DNA of 64,000 nucleotides from Ignavibacteria bacterium UBA2360 (GTDB lineage: Bacteria; Bacteroidota; Ignavibacteria; Tepidaquicellales; OLB5), in NCBI GenBank assembly GCA_002344125.1, contig DDTQ01000013.1:63235-127234 (forward strand), written 5' to 3'. A program made the position numbers and the translations under genes. Of this stretch, positions 1 to 7,620 are shown one piece after another. The first letter of the stretch is position 1. Every line of letters starts with the position of its first letter. A model generated the notes under the pieces. It was not told where the DNA came from, made no database searches, and saw only the letters and a list, made by a program, of their open reading frames with translations.

Positions 1-173
1 GGCGTAAATCTGAGATGGGGATTTTGAAGTTTCTCCGTCCCCGCAGAGTCTCCTGAAAGTGACTCTACTGAACTATAAAATTCCCCCTTGAAAAGGGGGA
101 CGGGATCTACGGGATTGGTAACAATGACAATCGTACATAGGTTGTATCCGGCGTAAATCTGAGATGGGGATTT
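1..173. repeat. Direct repeat pair (24 bp) in intergenic DNA
   Basis: The 24 bases at 1-24 (beginning ggcgtaaatctgag) recur exactly at 150-173. No credible ORF lies in 1-290. The interval between the copies holds a second element (46-118) with a perfect C/G-rich hairpin. It looks like degenerate intergenic repeat DNA and not a gene. Confidence 0.8.
46..118. repeat. Composite intergenic repeat, copy 1 (copy 2 at 1091-1171)
   Basis: A gagtctc-tgaa...ctctac-ctgaac block followed by a tccccctt/aaggggga hairpin and cggnatct is found here and again, diverged, at 1091-1171. The two copies flank the first two small genes. The hairpin half resembles the cccccctc...gggggtgag elements at 6663-6744 and 13165-13208. 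Confidence 0.65.
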
Positions 174-249
174 AGAAGATCCATAAAGTCCGAAAGTTTC
201 TACTCCCCACTTTCAAAGCCAGTTGTAGTACAAACATCCGTTTGCTTCT

Positions 250-275
250 GAACAAGGGGTTGTAACCCCTTGTCC
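250..275. repeat. Palindromic repeat, also at 63103-63126
   Basis: A hairpin made of gaacaagggg and ccccttgt arms around ttg-aa. An almost identical copy (one base different in the loop) sits at 63103-63126, and a decayed one at about 62972-62999. Here it lies just past the stop of the 51-residue gene on the minus strand, so it may act as its terminator. Confidence 0.7.
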
Positions 276-291
276 TTAGACACAGAGTCCC

Positions 292-447
292 CTAAAAGAT
301 CGCAGCCAGATTTACTTCATCGATCAATCCGAATACTTTGCTTACTATATTATTAAGTCCAGCGAAATACTGCGCTGTCATTGCAAGACAGTTAACAAAG
401 ATCAATGTGTAAACAGCGGCCCAGAACAAATGTTTAATGATGGTCAT
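292..447 (-). CDS. Small hydrophobic protein, 51 residues, unknown function
   Basis: The open frame extends to 477, but the start at 445-447 is preferred because AAAGGAG lies seven bases before that ATG, one of the few clear Shine-Dalgarno sites in the window. The product begins MTIIKHLFWAAVYTLIF and has one hydrophobic segment (about residues 5-25), which suggests a membrane-anchored or secreted small protein; the tail is mildly amphipathic (VSKVFGLIDEV). A palindromic repeat follows the stop. It recalls, in size and layout only, the 44-residue protein at 19002-19136. No family is recognised. It could be spurious, but the strong ribosome site argues for translation. Confidence 0.55.
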   Translation of the reverse strand: MTIIKHLFWAAVYTLIFVNCLAMTAQYFAGLNNIVSKVFGLIDEVNLAAIF

Positions 448-454
448 TTTAACG

Positions 455-461
455 CTCCTTT
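455..461 (-). promoter_or_regulatory. Shine-Dalgarno site of the 51-residue gene
   Basis: On the minus strand AAAGGAG precedes ATG at 447-445 by seven bases. It decides the start over the ATG ten codons upstream, which has no such site. Most genes in this window have A-rich leaders without a Shine-Dalgarno match. Confidence 0.6.
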
Positions 462-611
462 TAAAAATATTTAACAATACTTTTAATAGTAAACCCTACA
501 GGTTTACATGGAGTTGTTTCTGGTCTGTTACTATATGTTAAAAGTTGTAACGGGTTTAGGTGTTCTAATTATTTGAAGTGTTATATGAAAGAATTGTGCG
601 GTTATGATGTT

Positions 612-1073
612 TCACCTTTTGCTGTTTAAATATCTCTTCAGCCAGCTAAGGTCGTAAATTAGAGTTGTTAAATTAACCATGGCAGTTCTGGAAAGCGTTA
701 AATATTTTTCTTCCATAGCTTTGCGGTCTTCTTCCTCAGCGTCTAATAACAGGTCACGGAGGTAGTTTGTAAACTTCACCATATTGGCTTTGTATTCAGC
801 CATAATTTTTCCGCGCGCTTCTTCTGCCGAAGGCGGCTCCTGACCGTTTTCACCAGGTTTTTTCTGTGTAGTTATCGCGACATTGCTCTGCAGTATCTTT
901 CCAAGTCCGTTGAGATATTTGGCTGCAAACTGAAGATCATAAAACAACTTATCCTTACCGGATTTATCGGCAACTTCTATCAATACCATCATTTCAGGCA
1001 CATTTTTCAGTTTATTGCCTGAATAGAGATAAAGTTCTTCTATTTCCTTTTTTGTTTTATCTGAAATTTTCAT
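612..1073 (-). CDS. Hypothetical alpha-helical protein, 153 residues
   Basis: No family is recognised. The sequence starts MKISDKTKKEIEELYLYSG and appears almost wholly helical and soluble: charged amphipathic stretches at about residues 1-60 and 85-150, separated by a flexible polar loop (TQKKPGENGQEPPSAEEA, about 66-83). There is no signal peptide or membrane segment. The length and helix-loop-helix layout would suit a small scaffold or helical-bundle protein, but this is only a description. Flanked by the two copies of the 46-118 composite repeat. The ATG has only a weak GGA upstream. Confidence 0.6.
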   Translation of the reverse strand: MKISDKTKKEIEELYLYSGNKLKNVPEMMVLIEVADKSGKDKLFYDLQFAAKYLNGLGKILQSNVAITTQKKPGENGQEPPSAEEARGKIMAEYKANMVKFTNYLRDLLLDAEEEDRKAMEEKYLTLSRTAMVNLTTLIYDLSWLKRYLNSKR

Positions 1074-1090
1074 TGTTTTCCGTCTTTGAT

Positions 1091-1171
1091 GAGTCTCTTG
1101 AAGGGGGCTCTACGCTGAACCAAGATGATTCATGTTTTCATCCCCCTTCGTATGAATGGGGACGGTATCTT
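1091..1171. repeat. Composite intergenic repeat, copy 2
   Basis: Diverged copy of the element at 46-118: gagtctcttgaa, ggctctac, gctgaac, then tcccccttcgtatgaatgggga and cggtatct. It fills the space between the 153-residue gene and the GlmU-family gene. Confidence 0.6.
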
Positions 1172-1237
1172 TCATTTCAGTTCTTCAGCGATTTTTCCTG
1201 ATTCTCAAATACCGTAAATATGCAAAGGGGTTTGCTG

Positions 1238-2464
1238 CTATATCAAAACTTCATCTTTACTTTCATACACATATCGCAGCATCTTTTCGTAAGCTTCTGT
1301 CATACTAACATTTCTTCTGCTCATAGAAATTCGCGCTGTACTGATCGCCTTTTCAATTTCGTAAGAAATTACTTCTTTGTTTGAAGCGTCTTCCCAGCTA
1401 AATGAGTTTATTCTTTTGTTATGGTATCCGGCTCCATACAGATTTGAAGAAATGCCCACCATTGTACCGGTATTAAGCATAGTTTGAATGCCGGTTTTAG
1501 TGTGATCGCCAATTATACTGCCCAGGAAAATTGAATTGGTGTTAATTTTCTCGTCGTTTATATTCAGCACAATTTTGGAATAATTATTCTTTAAATTGCT
1601 TGTTGTTGTGCCAGCGCCAAGATTCACCCATTCACATAAATAACTGTGACCCAAAAACCCGTAATGCTGTTTATTAACATATGAGTGCAGTATTGAACAT
1701 GTGATCTCTCCGGATACCTTGCAGTTGCCGCCAATCCGCAAAGGACCGTATAACTGCGAGCCTGCTCTGATAGTACTGCCTTCTCCAATGTAAACCGGGC
1801 CTTTGATATACACAAAAGGCTCAATGGTGGTATTATCACCTATTAGTATCCTGCCTGCTGATGTATCAAAAACTACATTTTTGCCTATGCTGCATTTTTT
1901 GCCGAGTTGAAGCTTTTTCTTACCCTTCACTTTTAGGTTCAGGTCATAATTCAACTGTTCCTCGTTGTACAGTATCAGATCAGATGGATAATTTATCAGC
2001 CTGTAGCTATCGGATTCAATTTTGTTAAGTCCCAGCCATTCAACATCAGCGTACGATATCAGGTTATCGTCATCAGGATTTACAATTTCTTTATACTGCT
2101 GAACTTTTTCTTTGGTAAGGTGAAATGCTATAATTACTTTGTTCTGAAGTATTGCAGTGTTGTTTTCCTTTTTGAATAACTTCGTAATGGCTTTAAGTTC
2201 CTCGGCTTTGAAAACAACCCGTGAATTAAAAAATATACATTCGCCTTCGGCAAGCATATTAATTGCTGCCTTCGGGAATTTTTCAGTGAGGTATGGTGCT
2301 ATGTATTTCCTTGAGTGGAGTGTGAGGGGAGTCTTAGCAGGGAAAAAATTTGCAATTTTTTCCAGCAGTGTATCTGTGCCGCAAATTAACTGGGATGTAT
2401 GCCTTAAAAAATTTATAGGGGCTAAGCGTGTAATAAAAAGATCCTCAAATATACAGGTATTCAT
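1238..2464 (-). CDS. GlmU-family sugar nucleotidyltransferase/acetyltransferase
   Basis: 408 residues. The N-terminal half (about 1-170) starts with the atypical nucleotidyltransferase-like region seen in Bacteroidota GlmU-family proteins (residues near LFITRLAPINFLRHTSQL); the C-terminal part (about 180-350) is a left-handed beta-helix with imperfect hexapeptide repeats (IGKNVVFD, IGDNTTIEPFVYIKGPVYIGEG, GSIIGDHTKTGIQTMLNTGT). Family knowledge: these proteins are thought to supply UDP-N-acetylglucosamine for cell-wall and LPS synthesis (alternative bacterial GlmU, about 390-410 residues), so the length fits. It lies 76 bases downstream of rpmE on the same strand and may be cotranscribed. Actual substrate is not shown by the sequence. 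Confidence 0.8.
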   Translation of the reverse strand: MNTCIFEDLFITRLAPINFLRHTSQLICGTDTLLEKIANFFPAKTPLTLHSRKYIAPYLTEKFPKAAINMLAEGECIFFNSRVVFKAEELKAITKLFKKENNTAILQNKVIIAFHLTKEKVQQYKEIVNPDDDNLISYADVEWLGLNKIESDSYRLINYPSDLILYNEEQLNYDLNLKVKGKKKLQLGKKCSIGKNVVFDTSAGRILIGDNTTIEPFVYIKGPVYIGEGSTIRAGSQLYGPLRIGGNCKVSGEITCSILHSYVNKQHYGFLGHSYLCEWVNLGAGTTTSNLKNNYSKIVLNINDEKINTNSIFLGSIIGDHTKTGIQTMLNTGTMVGISSNLYGAGYHNKRINSFSWEDASNKEVISYEIEKAISTARISMSRRNVSMTEAYEKMLRYVYESKDEVLI

Positions 2465-2540
2465 AATTTGAATTGATATTTGAGGATCATTAAATAATTA
2501 TAATTTAGTAAAGCCGCATTCTGGCTTTATAATATATGAA

Positions 2541-2810
2541 CTATGATGCTGTTTCTTCGGCTTTAACTTCTTCAGTTTTTACTTCAGCGGTAACCGGTTT
2601 CTTTTTCGCGAATTTACGGTTAAATTTCTCTACACGTCCTGCGCTATCTACCAGTTTCTGTTTTCCGGTAAAGAACGGGTGGCACATTGAGCATATTTCC
2701 ACTTTTATCTGAGGTACTGTTGAGCGTGTTGTGAATAAAACGCCGCGGTTTTCACCGCAGTTGCATATTACGTCACATTTCATATATTTTGGGTGCGTTC
2801 CCTTTTTCAT
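2541..2810 (-). CDS. rpmE: 50S ribosomal protein L31
   Basis: 89 residues. Opens MKKGTHPKYMKCDVICNCG and contains the family hallmark CHPFFTGKQK near residues 43-52. Four cysteines (C16, C18, C40, C43) match the zinc-binding (C+) form of L31. After the conserved RVEKFNRKF the protein has an extra 15-20 residue acidic/lysine tail (TAEVKTEEVKAEETAS) beyond the usual ~70 residues. L31 binds the 50S central protuberance and bridges the subunits. A consensus promoter lies at 2856-2886. The GlmU-family gene follows on the same strand. Confidence 0.97.
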   Translation of the reverse strand: MKKGTHPKYMKCDVICNCGENRGVLFTTRSTVPQIKVEICSMCHPFFTGKQKLVDSAGRVEKFNRKFAKKKPVTAEVKTEEVKAEETAS

Positions 2811-2855
2811 GGTTCGTTTTGTCCTGTTCCTTGTATATAATGATATTAAAGACTA

Positions 2856-2886
2856 CAAATATACAAATTTCATTGAAATTTTGCAA
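2856..2886 (-). promoter_or_regulatory. Promoter of rpmE (TTG-N20-TATATTTG)
   Basis: On the minus strand TTG (2886-2884) is followed after 20 bases by TATATTTG (2863-2856), matching the Bacteroidota -33/-7 consensus TTG-N19-21-TANNTTTG. It sits about 45 bases before the rpmE ATG. Its -33 element is one half of the 14-bp palindrome at 2884-2897. Confidence 0.75.
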
Positions 2887-2897
2887 TTAATTAATTG
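2884..2897. promoter_or_regulatory. Perfect 14-bp palindrome joining two divergent -33 elements
   Basis: caattaattaattg is its own reverse complement. Its left end is the -33 TTG of the rpmE promoter and its right end is the -33 TTG of the purN promoter, so the two promoters are mirror images around this site. It may be only a by-product of two back-to-back promoters, or an operator. Confidence 0.6.
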
Positions 2898-2925
2898 ATT
2901 GTTGTGACATTTTTGCTTATTTTTG
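2895..2925 (+). promoter_or_regulatory. Promoter of purN-purH (TTG-N20-TATTTTTG)
   Basis: TTG at 2895-2897, a 20-base spacer, and TATTTTTG at 2918-2925 fit the Bacteroidota consensus exactly. The -7 box covers the upstream TTG (2923-2925) that opens the longest purN frame; transcription would begin just downstream, so that codon cannot be the start on this transcript. Confidence 0.7.
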
Positions 2926-2958
2926 CTTAAAATCAATAAAATTCCGTGTACGTTGGGT

Positions 2959-3573
2959 TTGAATTTATGTGTTTTTGCCTCAGGCAGCGGCTCAAATTTA
3001 AAAGCAATTATTAAAGCTTCTCTAACCGGCAGGATAAATTCCAGGGTCTCTTTAGTTATCAGTAATAACTCCGGCGCAGGCGCTTTAAAAACTGCAGCTG
3101 AATATAACATCCCTTATTTACATCTGTCGCAAAAATTATTCGCAACTCAAAAAGAATTTACCGCAGAAATTTTAAGATCACTCAAAAAACATAAGGTGAA
3201 TTTTATTCTGCTTGCTGGTTATATGAAAATGCTGGACCCTGTTATTATAAAAAAATTCAGGAACAGGATAATCAACATTCACCCCGCGCTGTTACCAAAG
3301 TTTGGCGGTAAGGGAATGTACGGCATCCATGTGCATGAAGCGGTGGTTGCTGCCAACGAACAGATCACCGGCGCAACAATACATTTCGTAAACGAAGTTT
3401 ACGACAGCGGAGCTGTCATTCTGCAAAAGCAAGTGAGGGTTAAACCCGCAGATGATGCGGAATCTTTGCAGAAAAGAGTATTGCGTGCTGAACATAAATT
3501 GTACCCTGAAGCGATCAGGTTGTTTGAGGAAAAAAGAGTTAGGGTAAGAAAAAATAAAGTATTCATAAAATAA
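2959..3573 (+). CDS. purN: Phosphoribosylglycinamide formyltransferase
   Basis: Third step of de novo purine synthesis: transfers a formyl group from 10-formyltetrahydrofolate to GAR. From the chosen TTG (2959) the product starts MNLCVFASGSGSN, the usual PurN N-terminus with the phosphate-binding GSGSN loop. Further hallmarks are the INIHPALLP stretch with the catalytic Asn and His, GATIHFVNEVYDSG with the catalytic Asp, and ILQKQV. About 204 residues, close to the family's ~200-212. The frame is open from a TTG at 2923, but that codon lies inside the promoter -7 box, so the downstream TTG is preferred (2953 is also possible). purH follows after a short palindromic repeat, a natural operon. 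Confidence 0.9.
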   Translation: MNLCVFASGSGSNLKAIIKASLTGRINSRVSLVISNNSGAGALKTAAEYNIPYLHLSQKLFATQKEFTAEILRSLKKHKVNFILLAGYMKMLDPVIIKKFRNRIINIHPALLPKFGGKGMYGIHVHEAVVAANEQITGATIHFVNEVYDSGAVILQKQVRVKPADDAESLQKRVLRAEHKLYPEAIRLFEEKRVRVRKNKVFIK

Positions 3574-3583
3574 TTTAGCTTTT

Positions 3584-3611
3584 GTAGAGACGATCCGGTG
3601 GGTCGTCTCAC
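3584..3611. repeat. Palindromic intergenic repeat between purN and purH (second copy 62936-62962)
   Basis: Arms gagacga and tcgtctc around tccggtggg. An almost identical copy follows the 5'-nucleotidase gene at 62936-62962. Both lie just past a stop codon. The copy here does not end in a long T run, so strong termination before purH is not implied. Confidence 0.75.
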
Positions 3612-3642
3612 TTGATTTATAATATTACATTATTCCAAATAA

Positions 3643-5160
3643 ATGAAAAGAGCATTAATAAGCGTTTACGATAAAACAGGTGTGGTCGAGTTCGCAAAAG
3701 AACTGGTAACACTTGGCTTTGAAATTGTATCAACCAGCGGTACAGCGAAGCTGTTAAAAGATAGCGGCATCGCGATCAAGACAATTGAGGAGATCACCAA
3801 AGCACCTGAGGTGCTGGGCGGCAGGGTTAAAACCCTGCAGCATCTTATATTTGCAGGTATTTTGGCAGATAAAACCAATCCCGATCACCAAAATGAGGTG
3901 AAAATCCACGGTTTTGAGCTTTTTGATCTGGTTTGCGTGAGCCTGTACCCGTTCAAACAAACCATCAGCAAACCTGATTGCACCGAAGCCGAGGCCATCG
4001 AACAGATCGATATCGGTGGTGTATCACTCATCAGAGCGGCCGCTAAGAACTTTTCAAGCGTAAGCGTTTTGGTTGACCCCAATCAGTACGGCATTTATTT
4101 AAGCTCTGTAAAAGAAGGAAAAGATATCAGCAGGCTTCTTGCTGCCGATGCGTTTGAATACATCGCAAGTTATGATATAAGCATTGCGAATTATTTCCGC
4201 AGAATAAATAAACAGGCAAGCGGAATATTTGATATCTATTACACCGGGTATGAGCAGCTCCGCTACGGCGAAAATCCGCATCAGCGTTCGGGGCTTTACG
4301 ATGTAGGTCAAACCGGTTTCTCGCAGATATTCGAAAAGCTGCATGGCAAAGAGCTTTCTTACATAAATATAATCGATATTGACGCCGCGTATAATTTAAT
4401 TAATGAATTCACTGAACCAGCCTGCGCGATTTTAAAACATACCAATCCATGCGGCGTTGCCGAAGGTGCCGATGCTAAAGATGCATACCAAAAAGCATTC
4501 GCAACCGATACGGTTTCACCGTTTGGGGGAATAGTAATTGTGAACCGTAAACTTACTCTTGACGCGGCGGAAGAAATGGATAAAATTTTTACTGAAATAG
4601 TTATCGCGCCTGAATACGATGAAGATACGCTTGCCTTTTTATTCAAAAAGAAAAACAGGCGGGTAATAAAATACACTCACCCGCAACTGGCAAATGCTAT
4701 GGAGCTGAAGTCAGTTACCGGCGGCCTGCTTGTTCAGGATGTAAATGATATGCTGGTGAATGAAAAGGAAATGAAAACCGTTACCGAAAGAAAACCAAGC
4801 GATGAGGAAATGAAAGATATGCTGTTTGCTATGAAGGTCTGCAAGCACACAAAATCCAATGCGGTTATTTACGCAAAAGACGGCAGGACCCTGGGAATCG
4901 GAGGGGGGCAGCCTTCGAGGGTTGATTCAAGTATGCTTGCTGTAAATAAAGCCAAGCGATTCGGGTTTGATCTTACCGGCTGTTCAGTCGCATCAGATGC
5001 ATTCTTCCCGTTCCCGGATGGCGTCATCGAAGCCGCGAAAGCGGGGGCTAAGTCAGTTATTCACCCGGGCGGTTCTGTGAAAGATGAGGAAGTCATTAAA
5101 GCAGCAAATGAACACGGTCTGGCAATGGTATTGACGGGCATAAGGCATTTCAGACATTAG
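3643..5160 (+). CDS. purH: Bifunctional AICAR formyltransferase / IMP cyclohydrolase
   Basis: Last two steps of IMP synthesis. 505 residues, slightly shorter than the E. coli enzyme (529). The N-terminal MGS-like cyclohydrolase domain (about 1-195) opens MKRALISVYDKTGVVEFAKEL with STSGTAKLL and GGRVKTLQ; the AICAR transformylase domain (about 200-505) has RYGENPHQ, the catalytic-region LKHTNPCGVA, DTVSPFGGI, CKHTKSNAV, and GGGQPSRVDS. Ends with the conserved GIRHFRH. Starts at ATG 69 bases after purN and reads in the same direction, so it shares the purN promoter. No anomalies. Confidence 0.98.
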   Translation: MKRALISVYDKTGVVEFAKELVTLGFEIVSTSGTAKLLKDSGIAIKTIEEITKAPEVLGGRVKTLQHLIFAGILADKTNPDHQNEVKIHGFELFDLVCVSLYPFKQTISKPDCTEAEAIEQIDIGGVSLIRAAAKNFSSVSVLVDPNQYGIYLSSVKEGKDISRLLAADAFEYIASYDISIANYFRRINKQASGIFDIYYTGYEQLRYGENPHQRSGLYDVGQTGFSQIFEKLHGKELSYINIIDIDAAYNLINEFTEPACAILKHTNPCGVAEGADAKDAYQKAFATDTVSPFGGIVIVNRKLTLDAAEEMDKIFTEIVIAPEYDEDTLAFLFKKKNRRVIKYTHPQLANAMELKSVTGGLLVQDVNDMLVNEKEMKTVTERKPSDEEMKDMLFAMKVCKHTKSNAVIYAKDGRTLGIGGGQPSRVDSSMLAVNKAKRFGFDLTGCSVASDAFFPFPDGVIEAAKAGAKSVIHPGGSVKDEEVIKAANEHGLAMVLTGIRHFRH

Positions 5161-5184
5161 GGATTTATGATATTCCCTTCCCCC

Positions 5185-5217
5185 GTTGTTGGTGTTTAGC
5201 GAAGCGTCACCAACAAC
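5185..5217. repeat. Inverted repeat downstream of purH
   Basis: Perfect 10-base arms, gttgttggtg (5185-5194) and caccaacaac (5208-5217), around a tttagcgaagcgt loop. It is followed by about 100 bases of further repeat-like sequence (to about 5315). It may terminate purN-purH although no long T run follows. The rest of the 5161-5517 gap is A+T-rich and holds the putative mreB promoter; no ORF seen. Confidence 0.65.
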
Positions 5218-5406
5218 AAGGCTTGACCGGACTTTAAGCCACAGTCGGATTTTGATCGCCTTAGCATAGAGAACTTGGTTAGCTGGCGAGACATCTCTAA
5301 ACTGTGCAGCCAATTTGTGTGTTTAAACATTAGTTTTCCTTGCGAAAAGTTGAAAATAATTGCAAAATGTATTTAGAAATCCACTTAAATTAAATAAATT
5401 TAACCT

Positions 5407-5414
5407 TATATTTG
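5407..5414 (+). promoter_or_regulatory. Putative -7 box upstream of mreB
   Basis: TATATTTG (TANNTTTG consensus) lies 103 bases before the mreB ATG in a long A+T-rich stretch. No TTG is found at the expected 19-21 base distance, so this is weaker than the other promoters called here. Confidence 0.4.
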
Positions 5415-5517
5415 CAAATTGGTTTTTAAGGATTTTCGCATTTTACAGGCTTTTTTTAGCATTGAACTCTGAATTTCATATTACATAATTTTAATCTTCA
5501 CGGGATACTTCTAATAA

Positions 5518-6543
5518 ATGGCTTTATTCGGATTTTTATCAGCTGATATTGCAATAGATTTAGGCACAGCTAATACACTCATATACATTAAGGGCAAGGG
5601 TATCATTTTAAATGAACCCTCAATTGTAGCTTTTGATGAAACTACAAAAAAAATAATCGCTGTCGGTCACGAAGCGAAGCAGATGCACGAAAAAACCCAC
5701 AAGGGAATTAAAACGATCAGACCCATGGGTGATGGTGTAATTGCGGATTTTGAAATTGCCGAAGGCATGCTTCGCGCCTTCATAAAAAAAGTGCATTCAA
5801 GTATTTTTCCAAGCTCACGGGTTGTTATCTGTGTGCCAAGCGGTATCACCGAAGTTGAAAAACGCGCGGTGCGCGATAGCGCTGAACATGCCGGCGCGAA
5901 AGAAGTTTATCTTTTAGCAGAACCAATGGCTGCGGCAATCGGTGTTGGACTTGATGTATCATCACCAGTTGGCAACATGATAATCGATATCGGCGGCGGC
6001 ACAACTGAAATTGCTATCATATCACTTTCCGGTATTGCAAACGGTGCTTCTATCAGAGTCGCAGGTGATGAGCTTAATGTTTCTATTGTAGAATACTTCA
6101 GGAAAAATTATAACATCTTAATTGGTGAAAGAACCGCCGAGGAAATTAAATGCCAGGTTGGTTCCGTTATGCCGCTTAAGGAAGAAGTTATCATCGAAGT
6201 AAAAGGGCGTGACCTTGTTTCGGGTCTGCCCAAAATGACAGAAGTAAGCTCAATAGAAATTCGCGAGGCTTTAAGCGACCCTGTTAACCAGATGATACGC
6301 GCTGTTAAGGTTGCCCTCGAAAACACACAGCCTGAACTTGCATCCGATATTCTGGATAGAGGTATTATGCTTAGCGGAGGCGGCGCGCTTATTAAAGGAC
6401 TTGATGAGCGTATCAGACTTGAGACCAATCTGCCTGTACACGTAGCCGAAGACCCATTAACAGCAGTTGTACGCGGCGCCGGCAAGGTACTCGAGGACCT
6501 CCAAAAGTACTCAAAAGTGCTTATTAAGAGCAAAAAGTATTAA
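5518..6543 (+). CDS. mreB: Rod shape-determining protein MreB
   Basis: Bacterial actin that polymerises with ATP under the inner membrane and positions the elongasome. 341 residues, typical. Visible actin-fold motifs: phosphate-1 loop DLGTANTLIYIKGKGIILNEPS near residues 10-35, phosphate-2 DIGGGTTEIAIIS near 160, adenosine motif SGGGALIKGLDERI near 290, and the VICVPSGITEVEKRAVRDSAEHAGA block. The N-terminal amphipathic ALFGFLS suits membrane attachment. First gene of mreBCD-mrdA-rodA, although repeat DNA of 243 bases separates it from mreC; a separate mreC promoter was not identified. Confidence 0.98.
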   Translation: MALFGFLSADIAIDLGTANTLIYIKGKGIILNEPSIVAFDETTKKIIAVGHEAKQMHEKTHKGIKTIRPMGDGVIADFEIAEGMLRAFIKKVHSSIFPSSRVVICVPSGITEVEKRAVRDSAEHAGAKEVYLLAEPMAAAIGVGLDVSSPVGNMIIDIGGGTTEIAIISLSGIANGASIRVAGDELNVSIVEYFRKNYNILIGERTAEEIKCQVGSVMPLKEEVIIEVKGRDLVSGLPKMTEVSSIEIREALSDPVNQMIRAVKVALENTQPELASDILDRGIMLSGGGALIKGLDERIRLETNLPVHVAEDPLTAVVRGAGKVLEDLQKYSKVLIKSKKY

Positions 6544-6566
6544 TTTCATAACTTCAATCGTGGTTC

Positions 6567-6744
6567 CTGGTCTTACGACCGGGCATTATAAGCATCAGGT
6601 CGAAAGACCTGGCGCCGCAAGCTAAAAAGTATTTACACAAAATAAGTAAGATTTTAGAATTATCTCCCCCCTCCGGCATTTATGCCGTCCCGCTCTTCTG
6701 CTTAGCGGGATCACAAATACCAGAGGGGCCGGGGGTGAGGTGAA
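6567..6744. repeat. Cluster of palindromic repeats between mreB and mreC
   Basis: Three elements in a row: a cctggtc/gaccggg hairpin (6567-6583), a caggtc/gacctg hairpin (6596-6612), and a long element from ctcccccctcc to gggggtgaggtg (6663-6744) with inner cggcatttatgccg and cccgct...agcggg hairpins. The agaattatctcccccctc edge also begins the element at 13158. No coding sequence is seen in 6544-6786. Confidence 0.7.
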
Positions 6745-6786
6745 AAAAAGCCAAAAGTTCATTAACACTCAACTCCACACCATTTA

Positions 6787-7620
6787 ATGAAGATCCTTCT
6801 TTCATATTTAGGAAATCTCAAAGAATACATAATATTTTCAGCCCTAATTGTTATCAGTTTAATTTTAATTTTCCAGAACGATAACGTGCAGATACGTTTT
6901 GTGCGTGTTATTGCCGTGAATGTTATCGGCACTATACAGGACGGGTTTTCATTCATCCCCAATATTTTCGAGCTTGAGCGCGAAAATAAATCTTTACGCG
7001 AAACCAATATCGATCTCTCCAAAGAAGTGAGCATGCTGAAGGAAGCCAAGCTTGAAAACCTCAGGCTCAACTATATGGTTGAATTCAAACAGCGCACAAA
7101 TTACAATACTGTTACCGGAAAGATAATAGGTAAAACACTCATACAGACCCGCAACAATATCACAATAAATGTTGGCGAAAATGATTCCGTTAAAATTGGT
7201 ATGCCCGTTATTACCGATAAGGGTCTGGTTGGCAAAGTAGTTGCCACAAGCGGCAACTACAGCATAGCTCAGATATTGTTCAACAAAGATCTTAAGGTAT
7301 CCGCCAAAGTTCAGCGAAGCAGGGTAGATGGCATTATAGCATGGGATGGCGAAGGCAAAATAACAATGAGGAATGTTTCCAAAAGCGCTGATGTGAAAGT
7401 TGGTGATGTGATAATTACTTCTGAATACAGCAACTCATTCCCTGCGGGAATACCTATCGGTTACGTGACAACCGATAATACGCTTGATAACCTTTTCAAG
7501 AACATTGAAGTTGAATGTTTTGTGAATTTTGAAACCGTGGAAGAAGTATTTGTCCTCAAATACCTGAGTGATGATGAAAGAAAAGAACTTGAAAAGAAAT
7601 TCAGCGAAAAAAGCAAATGA
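6787..7620 (+). CDS. mreC: Rod shape-determining protein MreC
   Basis: 277 residues. One N-terminal membrane segment (about 13-29, YIIFSALIVISLILIF), a coiled coil (about 60-100, heptad-like ELERENKSLRETNIDLSKEV), then the periplasmic beta-rich MreC domain with NITINVGENDSVKIGMPVITDKGLVGKV, a conserved block, and GDVIITSEYSNSFPAGIPIGYV near the end. Links cytoplasmic MreB to periplasmic PBP2. Its TGA overlaps the mreD ATG (ATGA), so mreC and mreD are translationally coupled. Confidence 0.95.
   Translation: MKILLSYLGNLKEYIIFSALIVISLILIFQNDNVQIRFVRVIAVNVIGTIQDGFSFIPNIFELERENKSLRETNIDLSKEVSMLKEAKLENLRLNYMVEFKQRTNYNTVTGKIIGKTLIQTRNNITINVGENDSVKIGMPVITDKGLVGKVVATSGNYSIAQILFNKDLKVSAKVQRSRVDGIIAWDGEGKITMRNVSKSADVKVGDVIITSEYSNSFPAGIPIGYVTTDNTLDNLFKNIEVECFVNFETVEEVFVLKYLSDDERKELEKKFSEKSK

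Noticed and set aside
1..290. CRISPR array suggested by the direct repeat at 1 and 150
   Set aside because: Only two copies, spacing of 149 bases, and no further repeats or cas genes.
3584..3611. Hairpin between purN and purH as a strong terminator
   Set aside because: No T tract follows and the same element occurs elsewhere as a repeat; the genes are a natural operon.
6108..6533. 141-codon antisense frame within mreB
   Set aside because: Serine-rich antisense of a highly conserved gene; expected by codon bias.
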